A stretch of DNA of 29,155 nt from contig CAYUBE010000010.1 in the NCBI GenBank assembly GCA_964442965.1, forward strand, positions 1-29,155, given 5' to 3'. The stretch is from CAJAQL01 sp964442965 (GTDB lineage Bacteria > Patescibacteriota > Minisyncoccia > UBA6257 > 2-01-FULL-56-20). Each line of letters starts with the position of its first letter. Position 1 is the first letter of the stretch. The notes beneath the pieces were generated by a model, which saw only the letters and a program-made list of their open reading frames with translations, made no database searches and was not told the origin of the DNA. Shown piece after piece: positions 7,145-13,472 of the stretch. Made by a program: the position numbers and the translations under genes.

Positions 7145-8205
7145 CCGGCATCGCTATAATTTTTGCCCTCGCAGGCATCGCGATATTTTTTGCGTTGCGA
7201 TCGTCCAGTACCGTGACGCCGACATCGAAAACATCCCCTGTGGTACCGCAAACAACAGGATCATTACCTGCGCACGTGGTCTTGAACGACAATAATTACT
7301 ACGTTCATCAAACCTTCAACAATTGCGGCGAAGCGGCACTTTCCATGGATCTATCATTCTATGGCGTGCACGAGAGCCAACAGGCGCTTGCCGACATTCT
7401 GCGTCCCGACAATAACACGACCGGCAAGAGCGACGATAAATCGACGCCTCCCGACGAGATCGCGGCGCAAGCTGAAACGTACGGCCTCATCGCCTACTTC
7501 CGCCCGAACGGCGCTATTGATCTCCTGAAGCAACTCATTGCGGCCGGATTTCCCGTCATGACGCGGACACTCCTTAATACGAGCGAAGATTATGCACATT
7601 ATCGCATCGTGAAAGGCTATGACGACGCAACAGGCAAGTTGACGGAAGAAGATGGAATCCAGGGAGAAAACATGACATTTTCTTACAACGATTTCCTCGC
7701 TCTTTGGAAACCGTTCAACTATGAATACATCGTTCTCGCATCGCCGGGCGACCAAACAAAACTGGAATCAATTCTCGGCGCCGACACCAATGCGACGACC
7801 GCGTGGCAGGGAGCGGCGCAAACCGCGACCGAGGCGCTCGCGGTGAATCCGAATGATACCGCAGATGAATTCGATCTCTCGGTCGCGGATTATTACACGG
7901 GCGACTACAGCGGCTCCGTGCAGGCATTTGAAAAAGCCAAGCCTACTCTTTCCGAACACGCGCTCTGGTACCAGCTCGAGCCGATCGAAAGCTACTACGA
8001 ACTCGGCGATTATAGCCAGGTTTTCTCACTGGCGCAAAATATTCTCACCAAGAATCCCGCCTATCCCGAACTCTACGTGGCCCTCGGCGAAAGCTATGCA
8101 AAACAAGGCAACCTACCAGCCGCAAAAAGCGCCTTTGAGACCGCGCTCCAATATAACGGAAACCTCAAAAGCGCACAGGCCGCTCTCGCGGCGCTTGGCG
8201 GCTAA
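7120..8205 (+). CDS. Membrane-anchored C39-like peptidase with TPR repeats
   Basis: 361 aa from a GTG at 7120; no ATG lies near the N-terminus and this start keeps the membrane helix. Residues about 8-27 form an uncleaved signal anchor, followed by a Ser/Thr/Pro linker. Residues about 55-208 are a peptidase C39-like domain (papain fold) with the oxyanion Gln64, Cys69 in NNCGEAAL and His160 in AHYRIVKGYDD, so it looks catalytically intact. About 225-361 are TPR-like repeats, as in proteins that bind peptides. It is probably an extracytoplasmic cysteine protease or a peptide-binding relative; the substrate is unknown. The gene overlaps the FemAB gene by 25 bp and ends 10 nt before the 3' end of the convergent tRNA-Trp. 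Confidence 0.87.
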   Translation: MVQKSKKITGIAIIFALAGIAIFFALRSSSTVTPTSKTSPVVPQTTGSLPAHVVLNDNNYYVHQTFNNCGEAALSMDLSFYGVHESQQALADILRPDNNTTGKSDDKSTPPDEIAAQAETYGLIAYFRPNGAIDLLKQLIAAGFPVMTRTLLNTSEDYAHYRIVKGYDDATGKLTEEDGIQGENMTFSYNDFLALWKPFNYEYIVLASPGDQTKLESILGADTNATTAWQGAAQTATEALAVNPNDTADEFDLSVADYYTGDYSGSVQAFEKAKPTLSEHALWYQLEPIESYYELGDYSQVFSLAQNILTKNPAYPELYVALGESYAKQGNLPAAKSAFETALQYNGNLKSAQAALAALGG

Positions 8206-8214
8206 TTCAATTTG

Positions 8215-8286
8215 CGGGGGTATTCCGATTCGAACGGAAAAATCTTCTTTTGGAGAGAAGCAGTTTACCATTAAGCCTATGCCCCC
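8215..8286 (-). tRNA. trnW: tRNA-Trp (anticodon CCA)
   Basis: The minus strand folds as a standard tRNA. The anticodon stem CTTCT/AGAAG encloses CTCCAAA, giving anticodon CCA. The T-stem TTCCG/CGGAA encloses TTCGAAT, the D-loop contains GG, and the discriminator is G, as expected for bacterial tRNA-Trp. CCA is not encoded. Two C-A mismatches occur, one in the acceptor stem (C6-A66) and one in the D-stem (C12-A23), where T would pair. The first 10 nt overlap the end of the upstream HTH/LAGLIDADG-like gene, whose TAG stop is nucleotides 8-10 of the tRNA. In many bacteria rpmG, trnW and secE-nusG are adjacent; here the order rpmG, extra gene, trnW suggests an insertion, and secE does not follow. 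Confidence 0.87.
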
Positions 8287-8942
8287 ATCATTCCATATTC
8301 CATTAAAAACGCTTTTCCGATTGCAAGGAGACGGCGTGCAGTATCGGCACTTTGGTAATAAATAGAAGCACATCCAGGATAGTCCTCATGAATTCTTGTA
8401 CCAGTATGTTTTTTACGGAATGGCTTTATAAATTGACTTCTTTTAATTTGCGACACTTTTGACCAAAAAGCAAGCTGTCTTTTTTCATCATGATATTCGT
8501 GCAGGTGCACGCAGACGCGAAATTTCTTTTCATCCAGGTCAAATGACAGGCGAAATAATCTAAGAAAGGTAGCGATCACGCGGGGGTCAGAATTAATAAA
8601 TCTAACGCCATTAGTGATAGTCTTTCCTCCTTCGCACCAATAAAGCATGGCGCACACAATTTTCTCATGATTTGGATTCAATCTTATTTCCTCCAATGCC
8701 TCCTGAAAATATTTCTCTTCCAGTGCTTTGGTCTTTGCGCGCCTGTTTCTTGCACTGATGAATTGTCCAAGTTTTATTTTACTCAATAATCTCGTCTCGG
8801 CAGCTTCGCTCATTTTTATATCCCGCACCCAAATACCAGCAGTACTTTTAGCTACACCTAAATTTCTACTGATTTCCTTCAGTGAGTATCCCTTCCTGCG
8901 AAGTTCTTTTGCCCTATTTCTTATAAAAACAGAATGTGCCAT
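8277..8942 (-). CDS. HTH protein with LAGLIDADG-like domain
   Basis: 221 aa. Residues about 7-40 are a helix-turn-helix of resolvase/transposase type (ELRRKGYSLKEISRNLGVAK). Residues about 92-210 resemble a LAGLIDADG-type homing-endonuclease fold, with CAMLYWCEGGK (97-107) as the signature helix, then RFINSDPRVIATFLRLF and a basic region. Relatives with this arrangement occur in Actinobacteria and Patescibacteria; nuclease activity is unproven and some may be regulators. It sits between rpmG and tRNA-Trp on the same strand and its last codons overlap the tRNA by 10 nt. An 8-bp inverted repeat covers its start codon and could be an autoregulatory operator or a translation-blocking hairpin. It may be a selfish gene lodged between two essential genes. 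Confidence 0.7.
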   Translation of the reverse strand: MAHSVFIRNRAKELRRKGYSLKEISRNLGVAKSTAGIWVRDIKMSEAAETRLLSKIKLGQFISARNRRAKTKALEEKYFQEALEEIRLNPNHEKIVCAMLYWCEGGKTITNGVRFINSDPRVIATFLRLFRLSFDLDEKKFRVCVHLHEYHDEKRQLAFWSKVSQIKRSQFIKPFRKKHTGTRIHEDYPGCASIYYQSADTARRLLAIGKAFLMEYGMMGA

Positions 8943-8959
8943 ACGTTAAGCATGGCACA
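8935..8959. promoter_or_regulatory. Inverted repeat over the start of the HTH/LAGLIDADG gene
   Basis: TGTGCCAT (8935-8942) and ATGGCACA (8952-8959) form perfect 8-bp arms with a 9-nt spacer. The gene's ATG (8942-8940) lies within one arm. It could be an operator for the HTH protein or an mRNA hairpin hiding the start codon. Confidence 0.5.
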
Positions 8960-8992
8960 CCGGAGATTAAATCTTTCTAAAAAGAAACTTGT

Positions 8993-9172
8993 CTATTTTC
9001 CGGTAATTCGCGCTTCTTTGTGGGGCGTTTGTTTCCGGCACCAGCTACAAAACTTCTTGAGTTCGATCTTGCGCTCAACCTGCTTTTTGTTCTTATGCGT
9101 ATAGTAATTCCGCCGTTTGCAGACGGTGCATCGAAGCGTGATAAGATTGTCCGACCGCTTTGCCTTTGCCAT
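8993..9172 (-). CDS. rpmG: 50S ribosomal protein bL33
   Basis: Only 59 aa. The minus-strand reading gives MAKAKRSDNLITLRC then TVCKRRNYYTHKNKK and ending CSWCRKQTPHKEARITGK. It is bL33 of the zinc-binding (C+) form with two CxxC pairs (C15/C18 and C42/C45), a component of the large ribosomal subunit near the E site. The length is normal. There is no Shine-Dalgarno before the ATG; the minus strand carries CTCCTCC there. A promoter with TSS predicted at the ATG suggests a leaderless mRNA. It is transcribed in the same direction as the HTH/LAGLIDADG gene and tRNA-Trp and divergently from the 156-aa gene. This is the one ribosomal protein gene in the window. Confidence 0.95.
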   Translation of the reverse strand: MAKAKRSDNLITLRCTVCKRRNYYTHKNKKQVERKIELKKFCSWCRKQTPHKEARITGK

Positions 9173-9179
9173 GGAGGAG

Positions 9180-9208
9180 ATAATAGCGTATTCAGGTCAA
9201 AAATGCAA
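9180..9208 (-). promoter_or_regulatory. Leaderless promoter of rpmG
   Basis: On the minus strand TTGCAT (9208-9203), a 17-nt spacer and TATTAT (9185-9180) are followed by 7 nt and the ATG (9172). The expected start of transcription is the start codon itself. Confidence 0.6.
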
Positions 9209-9236
9209 CCTCACCGATTATTGCAAAATATCAAAA

Positions 9237-9266
9237 TTGACATACCTGAAAAGATGGCACAATATT
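9237..9266 (+). promoter_or_regulatory. Promoter of the 156-aa gene
   Basis: A consensus -35 TTGACA (9237-9242) is followed by AATATT at 9261-9266 (18-nt spacing). The leader to the ATG is about 35 nt and ends in AGGAGA (9295-9300). Confidence 0.65.
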
Positions 9267-9307
9267 GTGTCAGAACTATTTATATCAACAATATAGGAGA
9301 AACTATA

Positions 9308-9778
9308 ATGAAACTAGTTATCCCAACTTCTGTACGCAGAGAGGTAGACTGGTTTTCAAGGGGAAAGAAAGTGATTCATCGAACTAAAAAGAAAAAAACC
9401 GACGAAGAACTTCTGCTAGCCGCCAAAAAGAATCTTCGCCTACTTGATGAAATCGCTGGTACCGAACCGATTTACTCCCTCCTCTCAGAAAAAGAAGGTG
9501 AGCTTATGTTATTCATTTTGAACGACGCCGAAACAACCTTCGATATCACACCGTTCCATATAAAAGGTAACGGTCATATCGTTCTTGCCGTCCATAATGG
9601 GACAGTAGGAACTTTTTTCTGGCAAAACCACGATCTTCCTTCTGATAGGGATTTTGAACCCCTTACCGAAGAAGGATTTAAAAAATGGCCCCGAGTCAAT
9701 CTGGAACCATTCGCAGAATTGACCGAAAAAAAGATATGGGCGGCCATCAGAAAAACATTACACCTCTGCAGAAGATAG
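9308..9778 (+). CDS. Hypothetical protein, 156 aa
   Basis: Function not recognised. ATG 9308 is chosen because AGGAGA lies 7 nt upstream and a consensus promoter precedes it; the same frame is open further upstream, but that part runs antisense through rpmG. The protein is soluble, with a basic N-terminal stretch (HRTKKKKTDEELLLAAKKNLRLL, in parts) and an alpha/beta remainder containing LMLFILNDAETTFDITPFHIK and GTVGTFFWQNHDLP. There is no signal peptide or membrane segment. It has its own promoter and a strong terminator, so it is a monocistronic host gene. The 9.66-kb element is inserted 45 bp after its stop codon, just behind the terminator, and so leaves it intact. Confidence 0.82.
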   Translation: MKLVIPTSVRREVDWFSRGKKVIHRTKKKKTDEELLLAAKKNLRLLDEIAGTEPIYSLLSEKEGELMLFILNDAETTFDITPFHIKGNGHIVLAVHNGTVGTFFWQNHDLPSDRDFEPLTEEGFKKWPRVNLEPFAELTEKKIWAAIRKTLHLCRR

Positions 9779-9788
9779 GCAAAGATTT

Positions 9789-9820
9789 AAAATCGGCTGG
9801 AATTTCAGCCGATTTTTTAT
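9789..9820 (+). terminator. Rho-independent terminator of the 156-aa gene
   Basis: AATCGGCTG (9791-9799) pairs with CAGCCGATT (9806-9814), extended by A-T pairs, then a T-run to 9818. The left end of the integrated element (TGTAC, 9826) follows 6 nt later, so the insertion site is immediately downstream of a terminator. Confidence 0.9.
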
Positions 9821-9825
9821 AATCC

Positions 9826-9830
9826 TGTAC
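9826..9830. other. attL core (TGTAC), host/element junction
   Basis: Left host flank ...TATAATCC is joined through TGTAC to element sequence ACTTGGCGG. Together with 19488-19492 and 29150-29154 this defines a 5-bp common core, in keeping with the very short identity used by serine integrases. The exact crossover dinucleotide cannot be told from sequence. Confidence 0.75.
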
Positions 9831-9929
9831 ACTTGGCGGGACGCGTTTCAAACCTTTGATTGGCAGGCGGCATTCCCCGATCCTAGCGTGGCAACAAAGC
9901 AAATCGGGCAGTTATTGGCGCTGGTATGA
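9831..9929 (+). pseudogene. Stranded 3' end of the recombinase gene
   Basis: These 99 bases are the last 32 codons plus stop (TWRDAF...QLLALV) of the recombinase of this element. Here they are separated from the other 518 codons by 9.6 kb because the attachment site lies inside the gene. The reading frame upstream runs into host DNA and has no start codon nearby, so it is not expected to be translated. The following 94 bases to the next gene show only a weak hairpin (AGCAT/ATGCT). Confidence 0.85.
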
Positions 9930-10023
9930 TTACCCCACCGTGCCATCCGCTATTTTTTCGATCGGCCGTAATAGAGCATACACCGATGCTTGAATAATTC
10001 TGGAATCAATGGAGTGACTCGCG

Positions 10024-10635
10024 CTAGGTAACCATCTTTGAAGCTATCAAATCTTTCAAAGCTTCTGCATCCTGCCTGAGGAGGCCGGAGATGATTATCG
10101 TATTGCTCGTCGCGGTGGTGGTGGCTACCATCGCATCCTGCCTGGACATCCCTCCGATGAGGATATTTTTCGGCGAGAGGCTTGCTTGTTCCTGAATCTG
10201 CTTACTTGCTTCCAGCCCCGCCTCATTTCTGACATAAAGCGTCGCAATCCCAAATATTCCATCGAGCGGACCCTGCGATACCCAAACCTTTTTGACAGCT
10301 CCATACGGCATCGTCTGCTGTTTGCGAGAGAATCCTTGTGTGAGCGTTACTCCCTGATCGTCAATCGCGTAATGAAAATAAGCTCTGATATTCAAGATGT
10401 TGATAAAAATCAAAATGCTGCCCAGTATCAAAAATCCACCAATGACGTAAAGCGCGATAGGGGTTGAAAAATTGTTTCTACCCGTGTTTGGATTATACCC
10501 ATTTGTTCCCGCTACGCCAGGCATTGTCGCTAATCGAATCAGAAAAGCACCAATAAGAAGCACTCCTAAAAACATTATCCAAAGTTTTGAAAAGTAGTAG
10601 TGACTGATCGGATATTGAGCTTCAGTGATAGACAT
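10024..10635 (-). CDS. Bacterial PH-domain membrane protein, copy 1
   Basis: 203 aa. Two membrane helices (about 18-37 and 60-82) flank a roughly 20-residue Gly/Asn-rich loop. They are followed by a cytoplasmic bacterial pleckstrin-homology-like domain (about 85-200) with YAIDDQGVTLTQGFSRK, VKKVWVSQGPLDGIFGIATLYV and EALKDLI near the end, the pattern of the YdbS/YdbT (bPH_2) family. Function is unknown; relatives are membrane-associated and often near secretion or stress genes. A stretch with repeated Thr/Ala (172-176) lies in the PH domain. The start has AAAGAGA about 6 nt upstream. It is the last gene of a leftward operon, 38 bp after the one-TM protein and about 400 bp after the surface protein gene. 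Confidence 0.78.
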   Translation of the reverse strand: MSITEAQYPISHYYFSKLWIMFLGVLLIGAFLIRLATMPGVAGTNGYNPNTGRNNFSTPIALYVIGGFLILGSILIFINILNIRAYFHYAIDDQGVTLTQGFSRKQQTMPYGAVKKVWVSQGPLDGIFGIATLYVRNEAGLEASKQIQEQASLSPKNILIGGMSRQDAMVATTTATSNTIIISGLLRQDAEALKDLIASKMVT

Positions 10636-10673
10636 ATTATCTCTTTTTAATATTGATTATCCCTATTTTTTGT

Positions 10674-11033
10674 TTAAAAAGTCTTGAAGGTTCCTATCAT
10701 CTTATCTGCCAAAACTCCCGAAGCCCGCTGAGCCTCAGCGGTTGGCGAAAAAGTCATGGGCGTGTAATAACGCGGTTGTTGGACGACGGGAGCTGTATTT
10801 TGAGTCGGAACTGGCTGCTGCGGCGCGGCTTGAGCGGCCTGCTGTGTTTGCGTGTTGGGATTCACTTCATTGTTTGAAGCAACGCTTTGTTGTTGTGTTG
10901 ATGGCGAAGAACTAGAACTGAAAATGAGCCACATAATTCCAACAACAACCAAGGTGGTAATGATTGTGGTTATGACAATAGGAGCGACTGACTTGGCTTG
11001 ATTCTCGTTGCCGCTTTTTGGTTGATCGTCCAT
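10674..11033 (-). CDS. One-TM protein with Gln/Pro/Thr-rich tail, copy 1
   Basis: 119 aa, not recognised. A charged N-terminus (DDQPKSGNENQAK), one membrane helix (about 18-38), a run of five serines, then a low-complexity Gln/Ala/Pro/Thr-rich extracellular-type segment (45-90) and a short C-terminal part with RASGVLADKMIGTF. This layout is typical of small membrane anchors or wall-spanning linkers. It lies 24 bp downstream of the surface protein stop codon, on the same strand, suggesting that the two are made together. A GGGGGA tract 17 nt upstream of the ATG is a poor RBS. Confidence 0.7.
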   Translation of the reverse strand: MDDQPKSGNENQAKSVAPIVITTIITTLVVVGIMWLIFSSSSSPSTQQQSVASNNEVNPNTQTQQAAQAAPQQPVPTQNTAPVVQQPRYYTPMTFSPTAEAQRASGVLADKMIGTFKTF

Positions 11034-11057
11034 GATTTTGTTCTAATTTCCCCCTAC

Positions 11058-13202
11058 TTATTCGTAGGTATAACTAAACATTTGAGACGGCTGATTGCTT
11101 GCGCTCCAATGAATGTCTGGTGTTTTCCCGTCAGTCCAATCAACGTCGTTTAGGAACAGCAAAACATTTTGATCATAACCGTTGCCGGTATCCGTTTTTT
11201 GAATGATAGGATTGGGAGTTTCTAATGTGTATGAAACGGAATTGCCTGAAGACAACGAGGTATTGATCGGGAAGGTAACCGAGCAACTACCGGTGCCTAC
11301 GGCGTACGCCTGTTGCCCAGTAACCGAAACAACGGGAGTACACGTCTCGCTATCAACCGTATTCCCGCCTGACCCCACAAGGGCGACGATGAATGTCCCT
11401 AAATGGCTCGGTTGGTACTGATTAAACAATCCAGTGCCACTGAATTCCAAGGTGAATGAATTTACCGTCGCGCTTCCTGTTTCGATGGGGTCTGCTTCGA
11501 GTGTTATCGTTCCTATATTGTCGTTAACCGTGATGTTCCGCCAAATGACAGTGTTGTTGCTGTTGCCACCACCACTTGCATCTAACGTCGCGTAGTAAGG
11601 CAGTATCACGATATTCGATTCACTAACATTGCCGCTTGCCGTAATACTCACTGGAGAATTTTGATATTGCCAAGAGCCGACGACGGAAGACCCTATAACG
11701 CCGAAAGAGTGGAGCGACTTAAGTACCGTCGCACTTGAGGTAAGGGCATTAACATCTCCATGAATCTGGAATGCCAACGGAGTATTGTTTTGCGTTACCA
11801 ACGCCGAGGAATTACCTAACGGAAAAACTATCGTACCAACTCCGTTCGATCCGATATTCATCTGGGCGGGGCCTGAAATTTCAGTGGTTCCTTGCCAAAG
11901 TGTCAGGTTCTCAAACGATGATGCCCCGTTGGAGTTATTGGAGATGTTATCAGTAATCGTAATATTGGAACCGGCAAGCGACACTCCCGCCGATGAATTG
12001 GTGGTGACGTCAAACCCGATGAGCGTGTTACCAGTCGAACCGGCGACGACATACGTCGGAACATGGACACTCGTGTCCATTGTGATGGTTAATGTTGGCA
12101 ACACGGCAAAGTTGATTGTATACGTTTGAGTTGCTGTTCTATTTTGCGCCGTAACCGTTACCGTCGCCGATCCAGTTGTAGCCGTCGTCTGATAAATAAC
12201 TTTCGTTGCGTTCGCGTTGTTCGTTGTTGCCGTAATCACCGGTATGGCGGTTGTTCCGGCTGGCAATAGATCATTATAAGAAAGTGTTGCTGGAGAAAAG
12301 CCGGAGATCAGCGTCCCATTTACATTCAAACTACTCAATGTATCGTCATTGTTTAGCGCTGACGATGATGTCGGCGTCGGCATTGAGCAAGATTGAGTTA
12401 GCAGTGGCTCTCCATTCGCCACGCCGCAATTATTTGAATCACTGCAAGTTCTTGATTGCTGTGAACTTGAGCACGCACTCCAAGTGTTACATTGCCAATT
12501 CGGAGTGCAGGTTTGTGATGGGGCAATGCATGCTCCCTGACTGGCGACTGCAACGGTCGCTGGCATCCCGTATCCGAGGCAAGAATTTCCATAATAGGTT
12601 TTGCTATTTGTCCCGCAAACGGCGATAGAATACTGTGGGCATGCGGGAGATGCTGTTGCGATGGATTGTGTATTGCTTGCGATCTGCTGTACCTGCGTCT
12701 GGATGCTTTGAAGTGCTTGCGTGCTACTTTGCTGCGCTTGAAGTTGTTGCTCTAGCAAAGCAACTTCCTGCATGAGAGCTGCGAGCTGAAGCTGTGCCGT
12801 GCTGGATGCCGAAGCAATAGAAGGAGTGCTCGTCCCCGTTTCAGTAATTGCTTCATTGTTGGACGCACTCACTGTTGTGTTCGCTATCTTGTTTGCTGCG
12901 GCCATTGTGATTGGGCCGAAGTACCCAGCGGCTGGAGTGATCCCTTGTTGAGTCTGAAACGCTTTTACCGCGCCAATGGTGAGAAAATAATAATTGCCCG
13001 TGATCGGGCCGCTATACAGATTTTGCGATGTTAAAAATTCTTGGAGCTGGGTAACTTGCGAATTGTTCTGAAGCCCGTAATAAAGATTCTGAGTGAAAAC
13101 ATCGGACTGCGCGTTGGCAAAAGAGAAACCCGAAAGAACTAAGACTATAACGATTGGGAAAATTGAAAGATATTTTATTTTCATAGTTATATTCATTATC
13201 AT
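11058..13202 (-). CDS. Secreted multidomain surface protein (PG-binding, Kazal-like, TSP1-like), copy 1
   Basis: 714 aa from ATG 13202; ATG 13184 (MKIKYLS) is the more typical signal-peptide start. The signal peptide ends at ANA before Q32. Domains: peptidoglycan-binding_1 (about 36-107, with LQEFL...GPITGNYYFLTIGAVKAFQ), a Gln-rich coiled coil (136-180), a Kazal-like module (187-225: ACPQYSIAVCGTNSKTYYGN then C208 and C225), a TSP1-like module (232-272: NWQCNTWSACSSSQQSRTC), a cadherin-like beta sandwich (287-366), and a beta-rich C-terminus of unknown type. In the Kazal-like part C1 and C5, which normally bond together, are both absent, leaving C2-C4 and C3-C6. There is no C-terminal anchor, so attachment would be through peptidoglycan. 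It is likely an adhesion or protection factor; this role is inferred. Confidence 0.85.
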   Translation of the reverse strand: MIMNITMKIKYLSIFPIVIVLVLSGFSFANAQSDVFTQNLYYGLQNNSQVTQLQEFLTSQNLYSGPITGNYYFLTIGAVKAFQTQQGITPAAGYFGPITMAAANKIANTTVSASNNEAITETGTSTPSIASASSTAQLQLAALMQEVALLEQQLQAQQSSTQALQSIQTQVQQIASNTQSIATASPACPQYSIAVCGTNSKTYYGNSCLGYGMPATVAVASQGACIAPSQTCTPNWQCNTWSACSSSQQSRTCSDSNNCGVANGEPLLTQSCSMPTPTSSSALNNDDTLSSLNVNGTLISGFSPATLSYNDLLPAGTTAIPVITATTNNANATKVIYQTTATTGSATVTVTAQNRTATQTYTINFAVLPTLTITMDTSVHVPTYVVAGSTGNTLIGFDVTTNSSAGVSLAGSNITITDNISNNSNGASSFENLTLWQGTTEISGPAQMNIGSNGVGTIVFPLGNSSALVTQNNTPLAFQIHGDVNALTSSATVLKSLHSFGVIGSSVVGSWQYQNSPVSITASGNVSESNIVILPYYATLDASGGGNSNNTVIWRNITVNDNIGTITLEADPIETGSATVNSFTLEFSGTGLFNQYQPSHLGTFIVALVGSGGNTVDSETCTPVVSVTGQQAYAVGTGSCSVTFPINTSLSSGNSVSYTLETPNPIIQKTDTGNGYDQNVLLFLNDVDWTDGKTPDIHWSASNQPSQMFSYTYE

Positions 13203-13330
13203 TCCGGCGGGAGATCGGCCTTTTTACGCAAAAAGCTCCCAGCCAGCGATGCCTTGCGGCACCCACATCCCTTTCGAAATATGACCATCAACGGCGCTCT
13301 GACTAGGAGCTTTTTACCGTTGATGGTGTT
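13203..13330. promoter_or_regulatory. Structured divergent intergenic region, leader of the surface operon, copy 1
   Basis: Several stems follow one another: GGGAG/CTCCC (13209-13213/13236-13240) enclosing CTTTTT/AAAAAG (13220-13225/13230-13235); GATGCC/GGCACC (13248-13253/13258-13263); and an 11-bp perfect stem ACCATCAACGG/CCGTTGATGGT (13284-13294/13317-13327) enclosing GCTC/GAGC. AAAAAGCTCC (13230-13239) could instead pair with GGAGCTTTTT (13306-13315), making two alternative folds. The minus-strand transcript would carry these just before the surface protein ATG. Candidate regulatory leader, replication origin, or both. Confidence 0.55.
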
Positions 13331-13422
13331 TTCTGGCCATGCCCTGATTACTCAGAGTTTAGGCGCATTAAATTGTTGCTTTCAGTATGCCACCAACTCT
13401 ATAAGAATGGAAGTCTCAACCG

Positions 13423-13451
13423 TTGAAAAAATGCCGAAAATCTGCTAAAAT
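13423..13451 (+). promoter_or_regulatory. Promoter with operator-like palindrome for the 350-aa gene, copy 1
   Basis: TTGAAA (13423-13428), a 17-nt spacer and TAAAAT (13446-13451, preceded by TGC). The -35 overlaps the palindrome TCAACCGTTGA (13416-13426). The octamer ACCGTTGA recurs at 13316-13323 and, inverted, TCAACGG occurs at 13288-13294, which suggests a repressor or initiator binding site. Confidence 0.65.
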
Positions 13452-13472
13452 CATAGAGAAAATAAGGATTAA

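Noticed and set aside
9020..9307. Longer version of the 156-aa gene starting at 9020
   Set aside because: This part is antisense to rpmG, and an excellent RBS and promoter support ATG 9308.
9818..9823. Perfect TATAAT just before the left attachment core
   Set aside because: No -35 lies at 16-18 nt upstream (GGCTGG there), it overlaps the end of a terminator T-run, and only a startless gene fragment follows.
12251..12628. 125-codon open frame on the plus strand inside the surface protein gene
   Set aside because: It is antisense to the Kazal/TSP1-like region, whose cysteine patterns prove the minus-strand frame.
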